6,290 nt of DNA from Ruminococcaceae bacterium UBA1730 (GTDB lineage: Bacteria; Bacillota; Clostridia; Oscillospirales; Acutalibacteraceae), in assembly GCA_002315935.1 (NCBI GenBank), contig DCII01000030.1, positions 1 to 6,290 on the forward strand, read 5' to 3'. Position 1 is the first letter of the stretch; the number at the start of each line of letters is the position of its first letter. Below are positions 1 through 5,445 of this stretch, piece by piece. Below the pieces are notes generated by a model. The model was not told where the DNA came from, searched no databases, and worked only from the letters and a program-made list of their open reading frames with translations. The translations under genes and the position numbers were made by a program.

Positions 1-48
1 AACCATTTTTTCACAGCCTCTTTTCTTTGAAAATTTCTCGTTTTTATA
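1..48. other. left-edge AT-rich intergenic DNA
   Basis: Short A/T-rich stretch before the gene A promoter. It has no ribosome site, no convincing reading frame and only a weak TTTTC/GAAAA hairpin. The last few bases (GTTTTTAT, about 40-47) resemble the bases just before the gene B promoter, so the A/B duplication begins about here. No copy of the A/B terminator lies in these bases, so a third copy does not directly abut on the left. Confidence 0.5.
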
Positions 49-76
49 TTGCAAAAATTAAAATCTTTGATATAAT
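49..76 (+). promoter_or_regulatory. promoter of gene A (extended -10)
   Basis: The -35 box is TTGCAA (49-54), followed by a 16-base spacer and a perfect TATAAT (71-76). The TG of an extended -10 lies at 68-69. The same geometry recurs before gene B at 1395-1422. Transcription would begin around 83, just ahead of the leader hairpin, giving a leader of about 50 bases. Confidence 0.75.
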
Positions 77-85
77 AAGGATATA

Positions 86-102
86 TGCAGAAAATATCTG
101 CA
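86..102 (+). promoter_or_regulatory. 5' leader hairpin of gene A
   Basis: TGCAGA (86-91) and TCTGCA (97-102) form a six-base-pair stem with a five-base loop. It lies within a few bases of the predicted transcription start and 29 bases before the ATG. The same stem occurs at the same offset before gene B (1432-1448) with a changed loop, which argues for function as an RNA structure or operator. Possible roles are mRNA 5'-end protection or protein binding; neither is shown by the sequence. Confidence 0.5.
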
Positions 103-131
103 AAAGTTGTATTGAAGAAAGGTCGAAAACT

Positions 132-1286
132 ATGAAAAAAGCAATATCAATTCTCCTTGTTCTCATCATGGCAATCGGCATCTGCATTCCGGCGTATGCA
201 GATGGAAGCATCCAGTGGACTGATTACTATGGGGTTACAAAATCATTTAATCTTTGGGGCGAAATTGCTCCGGGCGAAACAAAAACCGTTTCACATGCCG
301 CATTTGATACTGACATAGTTATTAAAATGACGGCTGACAGAGAAGGCTTTTATATCTTTGACTTCAAGCCGGTCGGAAATGATGAAGCAGACGATTTCTA
401 TGTTTTTGTAAACGCAGCATCGAAATCCATCAAAAACGGATCACCCTGCGGCACAAGAGAATGCTGCGATTATTATAACTGCGGTTCAGAAATTTTCATT
501 AATGAGCTTGACAAAGAACCTCTCTTTTATCTCAAGGCAGGAGAAACAATTTATTTTGAACCCGGCAGCTACAAAAGCGATGACATTCTTGCAAATGTAA
601 CCGCTAAATATCTCGGAACCTTTGAAAGTCTTACCGTTGATGACGGAACAATGATTTTCATGGAGGAAATCGGCAGATGTTATTACAGCCATGCATATGC
701 TCAGGTTAAATTCTCTGAAGGCGAAACATACAGAACAGTTGTAAAGCTTTGTTTGGAGGATTACACTCCCGGCGAACATTTCTTTATTTACTCATTCATT
801 GATGAAGGCTATAAGCGTGAAATCAAGCTCGTTGTTCATTCATCAAAAGAATTTATCAAGAAGATTTCCTTCCCCGAAAAATTTAAATTTGTTACATATT
901 CCGATTACAACGGCAAAATTGATGCTATTTGTCCTGAATACATTTCAATTACCGATGCAAGCGGAAACAAACGTAATTTCAATGGCTTAGATTCAATTTT
1001 TGCCTACGAAGGCAAAACCTTCCGTGTTGAGTTTTGGTTCAATGATGCAAAAAAACCGACATTAGAGGTCAGAATCGGTGATATTCCTTATTGCTACGGC
1101 ATTGAGGTCAACGAGCTTTCGTTTATGAAAAATATGGTTCGTCTTGCAAAAACAATAGGAAGCAGAATTGATGCATCAAATTCAGATGAACCTTCTCCCA
1201 CATTTTTCGAACGCATCAGTAACGGCTTCAATATAGTCAACGAAGAAGTCCGTTCATTTATTAACTACTATCTTTCAAAAATCTGA
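132..1286 (+). CDS. gene A: secreted protein of unknown function
   Basis: Predicted exported protein of 384 residues; I do not recognise a named family. I chose ATG 132 over an upstream TTG at 27 because AGAAAGG (116-122) lies nine bases before it, the promoter lies between the two starts, and it begins a classic signal peptide (MKK, hydrophobic core, cleavage after AYA at residue 23). Mature residues 24 to about 238 look like beta-rich extracellular modules; the FYLKAGETIYFEPGSY stretch (132-147) recalls PPC-like beta-sandwiches, which is only an inference. A cysteine cluster C106-x4-C111-C112-x4-C117 suggests disulfides or metal binding, with further cysteines at 183, 207, 267 and 321. Residues about 242-345 are a domain shared with gene B (PEYISIT, PTLEVRIGD motifs). 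The tail, about 355-384, may be helical. There is no LPXTG sorting motif, dockerin or transmembrane anchor, so it is probably released. It has its own promoter and terminator. Confidence 0.85.
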   Translation: MKKAISILLVLIMAIGICIPAYADGSIQWTDYYGVTKSFNLWGEIAPGETKTVSHAAFDTDIVIKMTADREGFYIFDFKPVGNDEADDFYVFVNAASKSIKNGSPCGTRECCDYYNCGSEIFINELDKEPLFYLKAGETIYFEPGSYKSDDILANVTAKYLGTFESLTVDDGTMIFMEEIGRCYYSHAYAQVKFSEGETYRTVVKLCLEDYTPGEHFFIYSFIDEGYKREIKLVVHSSKEFIKKISFPEKFKFVTYSDYNGKIDAICPEYISITDASGNKRNFNGLDSIFAYEGKTFRVEFWFNDAKKPTLEVRIGDIPYCYGIEVNELSFMKNMVRLAKTIGSRIDASNSDEPSPTFFERISNGFNIVNEEVRSFINYYLSKI

Positions 1287-1291
1287 AAAAC

Positions 1292-1344
1292 TTGAGGAAA
1301 CGCTGATTAAATCGGCAAGCAAGATTTAATCAGCGTTTCCTTAA
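1292..1344. repeat. long extragenic palindrome
   Basis: Left arm 1292-1313 and right arm 1323-1344 pair over 22 base pairs with a single G-U wobble. The inner 19 pairs are perfect, and the loop is nine bases (1314-1322). It sits between the gene A stop and its terminator. The corresponding spacer after gene B is about 31 bases and has no such structure, while this one is 62 bases, so the element looks inserted. No poly-T follows it on the plus strand; on the minus strand TTTTT follows closely. It could be a REP- or MITE-like element, or an accessory mRNA 3' structure. Confidence 0.75.
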
Positions 1345-1348
1345 ATAT

Positions 1349-1387
1349 TCGGCTGTGCCTCAATTGAAGCTCAGCCGATAATTTTTT
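1349..1387 (+). terminator. terminator of gene A
   Basis: TCGGCTGTGC (1349-1358) pairs with GCTCAGCCGA (1369-1378), leaving one T-T mismatch, and a T6 run follows at 1382-1387. Thirty-one of 32 bases (1349-1380) match the gene B terminator. The one difference (T1371, A2071) breaks a pair here that is intact in the gene B copy. The T run ends eight bases before the gene B -35 box, so genes A and B are separate transcripts packed end to end. Confidence 0.85.
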
Positions 1388-1394
1388 GTTTTTA

Positions 1395-1422
1395 TTGTAA
1401 ATATTAAAATCTATGATATAAT
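1395..1422 (+). promoter_or_regulatory. promoter of gene B (extended -10)
   Basis: TTGTAA (1395-1400), a 16-base spacer, then TATAAT (1417-1422) with the extended TG at 1414-1415. It is a duplicate of the gene A promoter with identical spacing, and its -35 to ATG distance is also 83 bases. The two genes are therefore likely to respond to the same signal. Confidence 0.75.
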
Positions 1423-1431
1423 GAAAATGTA

Positions 1432-1448
1432 TGCAGAAACAGTCTGCA
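1432..1448 (+). promoter_or_regulatory. 5' leader hairpin of gene B
   Basis: TGCAGA (1432-1437) and TCTGCA (1443-1448) repeat the gene A stem exactly, while the loop changes from AAATA to AACAG. The offset to the start codon is the same, at 29 bases. Confidence 0.5.
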
Positions 1449-1477
1449 CAAGTTGTATTAAAGAAAGGTTGAAAACG

Positions 1478-2017
1478 ATGAAAAAAGCAATATCAATTCT
1501 CCTTGTTCTCGTTATGGCAATCGGTATCTGCATTCCGGCATATGCCGGTGAAAATGAGCTTGATGATATTTCCGAAACCGGAAATATCCTGAAGGTTGAG
1601 CTTCCCGAAGAATTTGAGCCGGTTGCAGCTTTAGATTACAGCGGCAGAGTTGCACATTACAATGTCCCTGAATATATCTCAATCACATATGAAAACGGCA
1701 ATATTCAAATTTATAATGAGCAGGATAGCAGTTTTGAAATCAACGGTAAAAAGTGTTCTTTCAGCATCTATTTAGAGGACCCGGCAGAACCGACTCTGGA
1801 AATCAGAATCGGCGACTTTTGGTATAGCTTTAATGCAAAACCCACCTCTCTTTCATTCAACGAAAATGTAAAACGGCTGGTTGGTAATATAAATCGCAGA
1901 CTTTTGTTGAACAGTCTTCGTTTGCCGTCTTTCAATAATTTTGTTTACGACTTAAAGATAATTTATGAGGAAATAAAAATATTTATTGAATATTATTCCT
2001 TCTCATGCTCCGTATAA
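1478..2017 (+). CDS. gene B: short secreted paralogue of gene A
   Basis: Predicted exported protein of 179 residues with no recognised family. ATG 1478 is preferred over the in-frame ATG 1421, which overlaps the -10 box; AGAAAGG (1462-1468) lies nine bases before 1478, exactly as in gene A. The signal peptide differs from that of gene A by one residue (Ile to Val) and is cleaved after AYA at 23. The mature protein is essentially the C-terminal domain of gene A: from PEYISIT to RIGD (residues 64-113 against 268-317 of A) 24 of 50 positions are identical without gaps. The roughly 205-residue middle region of A, including its cysteine cluster, is missing. The tail (about 150-179) is rich in Ile, Tyr and Phe and may be an amphipathic helix. 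Gene B could be a deletion derivative of A or an ancestral short form. Its own promoter and terminator and an open frame argue against a pseudogene. Confidence 0.82.
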   Translation: MKKAISILLVLVMAIGICIPAYAGENELDDISETGNILKVELPEEFEPVAALDYSGRVAHYNVPEYISITYENGNIQIYNEQDSSFEINGKKCSFSIYLEDPAEPTLEIRIGDFWYSFNAKPTSLSFNENVKRLVGNINRRLLLNSLRLPSFNNFVYDLKIIYEEIKIFIEYYSFSCSV

Positions 2018-2048
2018 ATGAAACAGGAATCCGGTATGCCCCAAAAAT

Positions 2049-2086
2049 TCGGCTGTGCCTCAATTGAAGCACAGCCGATATTTTTT
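2049..2086. terminator. bidirectional terminator, gene B / antiporter
   Basis: TCGGCTGTGC (2049-2058) pairs perfectly over ten bases with GCACAGCCGA (2069-2078). T6 at 2081-2086 ends gene B. On the minus strand the same hairpin is followed by T5 (2047-2043), placed 24 bases after the antiporter stop codon, so it serves both converging genes. Confidence 0.88.
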
Positions 2087-2102
2087 ATAATTTTTATACT
2101 TT

Positions 2103-3392
2103 TTATACTTTTGCAGGAGCTTCTCTGTTTTTGCGTTCCTTTCCGAGGTCCTTCGGGCTGATTTCTCCGGCTTTGGAAAGTGCCCATTTTGTCATAACAG
2201 GTCCGAAAAGCTCGTAAATGAGAACGGAGAAAAGAATAATATTTCTGATTATGACGCCTATTTCTCCGATTTCGGTTGATGCCATAACGGTTACGCTCAT
2301 TCCGAGAGCAACGCCTGCCTGCGGCATAAGGGTTATGCCGAGATACTTCTGCGTAAGAGGGTCGCATTTCGTGATTTTCGAGCTTGCATATGCACCGACA
2401 TATTTTCCAAATATTCTTGAAACGATATATGCAACGCCGATTCCGACTATTGCAACATCAGCAAAAACATCAAGCTCAAGCTCCGAACCGCTCAGAACGA
2501 AGAAAAGTGCAAAAAGCGGAACGGTCCATTTATCGGTTTTATCCATGATTTCAGCCGAGAAATCGCAGAGATTGCAGAACATCGTTCCGAGCATCATGCA
2601 GACAAGAAGAGCTGAAAATCCGATATGTACGCCGCCGATTTCAAATTCAAGCATCGAGATTGCAACGGTAAGCATAACGAAGGTTATTGAAAGGCAAAGT
2701 CTTTTGCTGTTTGAATTGAAGAATTTTTCACAGACGGTGAAAAGAACGCCCATGAGCGTGCCGAGAAGAAGCGAACAAACGATTTCGAGAATCGGTTCAA
2801 CTGCAATTGCGATGAAGCTGAATTCGCCGTTGACCATTGCCTTTGCAACGCCGAATGAAATTGCAAAAATGATTAAGCCAACCGCATCATCTATTGCAAC
2901 GATGGGCAGAAGAAGGTCGGTAAGCTTTCCCTTTGCTTTATATTGACGAACAACCATCAGAGTTGCCGCAGGTGCAGTTGCGGCGGCAATTGCACCGAGG
3001 ATAACCGCCATAGGGATGGGGAGCTTATCCCCGAGAGCAAAATGCAGACCGATAAGAGCAACATCAACGCAGAGCGTTGCAACAACAGCCTGCCATATGC
3101 CGATAAAGGTTGCCTGACCGCCGATTTTCTTGAGCTGAGAAAGTCTGAACTCATTTCCGATGGTAAAAGCAATAAATCCGAGGGCAACATCGGAAATGAT
3201 TTTGTATTCTCCTACATTTTCGATTGAAGTAAATCCGAGACCTGAAATGCCGAGCCTTCCGAGGCAATAAGGTCCGATAAGAATTCCTGCTATAAGATAA
3301 GCAGTAACCGAGGGTAAGCCGAGAGGCTTTGTGACACGGGTCATGAAAAGACCCGCCGCAAGCGCAATTGAAACGCTTAAAATAGTTGCCAT
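2103..3392 (-). CDS. cation:proton antiporter, CPA2 / Kef-type membrane domain
   Basis: Integral membrane exchanger of 429 residues, expected to swap Na+ or K+ for H+ across the cytoplasmic membrane. Hydrophobic segments run almost throughout, about 12 helices, and match a Na_H_Exchanger domain. Diagnostic features are PSVTAYLIAGILIGP near residues 27-41 (the usual LG.P...GYL..GI..GP pattern), TAPAAT at 139-144 in an unwound helix, and the paired acids Asp168-Asp169 in VAIDDAVGL. A DD pair is typical of CPA2 members, many of them electrogenic. Other landmarks are SRIFGK at 325-330 and QAGVALG at 358-364. The C-terminal tail is short and charged. The RCK/TrkA-N nucleotide-binding domain of full-length KefB/KefC is absent, so this is a pore-only form. 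The ATG at 3392 has AAGGTG (3403-3398) five bases upstream. Ion specificity cannot be read from sequence. It is divergent from the hydrolase and convergent with gene B. Confidence 0.9.
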   Translation of the reverse strand: MATILSVSIALAAGLFMTRVTKPLGLPSVTAYLIAGILIGPYCLGRLGISGLGFTSIENVGEYKIISDVALGFIAFTIGNEFRLSQLKKIGGQATFIGIWQAVVATLCVDVALIGLHFALGDKLPIPMAVILGAIAAATAPAATLMVVRQYKAKGKLTDLLLPIVAIDDAVGLIIFAISFGVAKAMVNGEFSFIAIAVEPILEIVCSLLLGTLMGVLFTVCEKFFNSNSKRLCLSITFVMLTVAISMLEFEIGGVHIGFSALLVCMMLGTMFCNLCDFSAEIMDKTDKWTVPLFALFFVLSGSELELDVFADVAIVGIGVAYIVSRIFGKYVGAYASSKITKCDPLTQKYLGITLMPQAGVALGMSVTVMASTEIGEIGVIIRNIILFSVLIYELFGPVMTKWALSKAGEISPKDLGKERKNREAPAKV

Positions 3393-3428
3393 TATAACAC
3401 CTTATTTCTTTTTTATTCACAAATATAA

Positions 3429-3457
3429 GGTATAACACAAGTGCATTTCTTTGTCAA
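3429..3457 (-). promoter_or_regulatory. promoter of the antiporter
   Basis: On the minus strand, a perfect TTGACA (3457-3452), a 17-base spacer, then TATACC (3434-3429) preceded by an extended TG. Transcription would start near 3422, leaving about 30 bases of leader before the ATG. This is the strongest -35 box in the window, which suggests steady expression. Confidence 0.72.
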
Positions 3458-3486
3458 TGAAAACAGGGAATTTTATTTTTTTACGC

Positions 3487-3515
3487 TTGCATTCGCCATT
3501 AACTTTTATTATAAT
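3487..3515 (+). promoter_or_regulatory. probable promoter of the GH43 gene
   Basis: A perfect TATAAT lies at 3510-3515, with a weak -35 TTGCAT (3487-3492) 17 bases upstream. The start near 3522 gives a leader of about 50 bases. A weak -35 would fit activator-dependent control, as expected for a polysaccharide-use gene, but no activator site is identified. Confidence 0.55.
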
Positions 3516-3571
3516 TGGGGCATAACACCTTTGACGGTAAAATATTTGATAACATAATTATGGAGAATAGC

Positions 3572-5398
3572 ATGAAAAAATTTATCTGCGTGATTCTATC
3601 GCTTGTTCTTATTCTTTCATCTGCAATTTCGGTTTCTGCCGCAGGCAACGGCAAGGAGCTTGAAATGAAAATAACACCTGAAAAATCAGAATACGCAAAG
3701 GATGAAACAATAGTTTTCAAAACAGAATTCGAAAACCATTCTCTCGATTCCCTTGAAAATCTTCTTCTGTGGGTTGAATATGAAAAGAACGGAACCGGTC
3801 TTTCCTCCGGAATAACAGAACGCATTTATGATGAAATCGGCTCAGGCGTTATCAATTCAGGTGACTTCAAGCTCTCGGAGGAGCGTTTTGCTTCAATTTC
3901 TTCATCGGGAATTAAAAGCTTCTTTGCAAGAGCTTTTATGTTCATTTCAAAAACAGGTGTTGAGCTGCGTGAATATTTCAATGACTTTGCCAATCTTTTT
4001 ACGCCGAGAACAACCGCCGATTTAGGCTCCGTAACGGTCAGATATGACGGCGAGGATGTTATCTGCCATTTCTACGGCAAATATATCGTTCACAAAAGCA
4101 CAACCAATGCCGTTGCTTTGAAAAAGGCTTCAACCGATTCCGATTTTGAAATTTCTGCCGATATAAGCACCGAAAAGAGCGGCAAAAGCGGAATTGTTTT
4201 CGGCTCGGAAATCAAAGACGGTGCATTCAACGGCGGACTGTTCTTCATTGATTCGGAAAGAAGCACGGCAGGAATTCTCGTTTCAGACGGAACAAGCTAT
4301 GATGTTCTTGCAGAAAAACATATCAGTATTATGCCGGAAAAAGCATTTAAAGTTAAGCTGAGCTATAACAACGGCTATCTTAAGGGTTGGGTTTATTATA
4401 ATCCGCTTGACGAAGACCCTTATCCCGTATTCGACATATATGAAGAATTTACCGGAACGGATGCCGGAATTTTCGCTTCGGATGAAAACAGAATAAAGAA
4501 TTTTACAGTAACCGACACCGAAAAGCAGGAGGTTACCGGCGATTATTCAAACCCCGTCAGTCTCAACTCTCCCGACCCGTATATTTATTATGAAAACGGA
4601 ACATATTATCTCTATTCAACAAACCGTTCCGACGGCTTCGATTACTGCACCTCAACCGACCTTATCCATTGGGTTAAAAAAGGTATGTGTGCATCGAAAA
4701 ATGATATAGTCGGAGAATACTGGTTTTGGGCTCCCGAGGTCTATAAGTATAACAACAGATATTATATGCTTTACAGCACCGAGGAGCATATGGCTCTTGC
4801 GGTTGCCGATTCTCCGTGCGGACCGTTTCGTAAGACAAACGACAGTTTTCTTTTTGAGCATAAAGGAATTGACGGTCATATTATGTTTGACGATGACGGA
4901 AATAATTATCTTTATTATTCATATTTTGCTCCCGGATGCTCGGAGATATGGATATGTGACATGGACGAAAATCTCAATGTCAGACCCGAAACAAACAGAA
5001 TTATCCGCTCTCCCGAGGGAATGGAAGGTCACATCAACGAAGGTCCTTTCGTTCTTAAGCATAACGGATACTATTACCTGACCTATTCGGGCGAAGACTA
5101 TCAGAGTCCGAATTACAGCGTTTATGTTGCCGTTTCCTCTTCACCTGACGGTCCATTCGTCAAGCAGACCTCAAATCCCGTTCTGACACGCACGGATTAT
5201 ATCAACGGTACAGGTCATCACTGCTTTATCAGCAATCCCGAGGGTCAGCTCTATATAGCCTACCATTCGCATTTCAGTTCGACAACAATTCACAACCGCA
5301 AGCTGAATATTGACAAGGCAAAATTCGTTCCTACCGAAAGCGGAATTGATGAGCTGTGCGTTTACGGACCGACACTCACCTTGCAAAACATAAAATAA
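3572..5398 (+). CDS. secreted GH43-type glycoside hydrolase with N-terminal accessory domains
   Basis: Extracellular glycosidase of 608 residues. ATG 3572 is chosen over ATG 3515 because GGAG (3562-3565) precedes it by six bases, it starts a clean signal peptide (cleavage after VSA, residue 23), and 3515 falls on the -10 box. Residues about 30-75 look like an Ig-like or CARDB-like beta domain. About 165-313 resemble a concanavalin A-like jelly roll (ISADIS, GIVFG, KVKLSYNNGYLKGWVY), perhaps sugar binding. Residues about 325-608 form a five-bladed propeller of GH43 type: SPDPYIYY gives the catalytic base Asp335, WAPEVY is at 386-391, IDGHI gives the modulating Asp434, NEGPF gives the acid Glu490, and GTGHH (546-550) supplies the conserved metal-site His. 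All three catalytic acids are present, so it should be active as an inverting enzyme. Substrates in the family include arabinan, xylan and galactan side chains; which applies here is not readable. No dockerin, SLH or sorting signal is seen. Confidence 0.88.
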   Translation: MKKFICVILSLVLILSSAISVSAAGNGKELEMKITPEKSEYAKDETIVFKTEFENHSLDSLENLLLWVEYEKNGTGLSSGITERIYDEIGSGVINSGDFKLSEERFASISSSGIKSFFARAFMFISKTGVELREYFNDFANLFTPRTTADLGSVTVRYDGEDVICHFYGKYIVHKSTTNAVALKKASTDSDFEISADISTEKSGKSGIVFGSEIKDGAFNGGLFFIDSERSTAGILVSDGTSYDVLAEKHISIMPEKAFKVKLSYNNGYLKGWVYYNPLDEDPYPVFDIYEEFTGTDAGIFASDENRIKNFTVTDTEKQEVTGDYSNPVSLNSPDPYIYYENGTYYLYSTNRSDGFDYCTSTDLIHWVKKGMCASKNDIVGEYWFWAPEVYKYNNRYYMLYSTEEHMALAVADSPCGPFRKTNDSFLFEHKGIDGHIMFDDDGNNYLYYSYFAPGCSEIWICDMDENLNVRPETNRIIRSPEGMEGHINEGPFVLKHNGYYYLTYSGEDYQSPNYSVYVAVSSSPDGPFVKQTSNPVLTRTDYINGTGHHCFISNPEGQLYIAYHSHFSSTTIHNRKLNIDKAKFVPTESGIDELCVYGPTLTLQNIK

Positions 5399-5403
5399 AG
5401 AAA

Positions 5404-5445
5404 CCTCCGCAAAGCATCTTCACGCTGCTCTGCGGAGGAATTTTT
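5404..5445. terminator. bidirectional terminator, GH43 / isomerase
   Basis: CCTCCGCA (5404-5411) pairs with TGCGGAGG (5431-5438). After a one-base mismatch, AGCA (5413-5416) pairs with TGCT (5426-5429), leaving a nine-base loop. T5 at 5441-5445 ends the hydrolase transcript. On the minus strand a T-rich tail (TTTCTTTATTTT) follows the hairpin. The isomerase stop codon (5446-5444) overlaps the plus-strand T run, so the two converging genes share this element with almost no spacer. Confidence 0.85.

Larger units (their letters stand above)
49..200 (+). repeat. 5' cassette copy 1 (promoter, leader, signal peptide)
   Basis: This block aligns without gaps to 1395-1546. By hand count the promoter-plus-leader part (49-131) differs at 14 of 83 positions, and the signal-peptide coding part (132-200) at only 5 of 69. 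Three of those five changes are silent. It is the upstream half of a tandem duplication that also includes the terminator copies at 1349-1380 and 2049-2080. Confidence 0.85.
1395..1546 (+). repeat. 5' cassette copy 2 (promoter, leader, signal peptide)
   Basis: Gap-free match to 49-200, as described for copy 1. Homology stops abruptly after the signal peptide: mature gene B begins GENELDD, unlike the DGSIQWT of gene A, and recognisable similarity returns only at residue 37 of B, which aligns with residue 242 of A. Confidence 0.85.

Noticed and set aside
27..131. Upstream TTG extension of gene A (35 extra residues)
   Set aside because: It would place the promoter and leader hairpin inside the coding region; ATG 132 has a ribosome site and begins the signal peptide.
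1292..1344. The long palindrome as the primary gene A terminator
   Set aside because: No T run follows it on the plus strand, and a standard terminator duplicated after gene B lies directly downstream.
1421..1477. ATG 1421 as start of gene B
   Set aside because: It overlaps the -10 box and has no ribosome site; the paralogue and signal peptide support 1478.
1478..2017. Gene B as a decayed pseudogene of gene A
   Set aside because: The frame is open from signal peptide to stop, motifs are kept, and it has an intact promoter, ribosome site and terminator.
1993..2367. 124-residue minus-strand frame over the gene B / antiporter junction
   Set aside because: Spans a strong bidirectional terminator and overlaps both real genes; arginine-rich shadow composition.
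2218..2946. 242-residue plus-strand frame opposite the antiporter
   Set aside because: Lies wholly within a clear membrane-protein gene, has no ribosome site, and its composition is that of an antisense shadow.
3531..3558. TTGACG ... CATAAT as the GH43 promoter
   Set aside because: Transcription would start at about 3565, inside the ribosome site, leaving almost no leader.
3515..3571. ATG 3515 as start of the GH43 protein
   Set aside because: It overlaps the TATAAT box and would bury the signal peptide behind 19 polar residues; ATG 3572 has GGAG six bases upstream.
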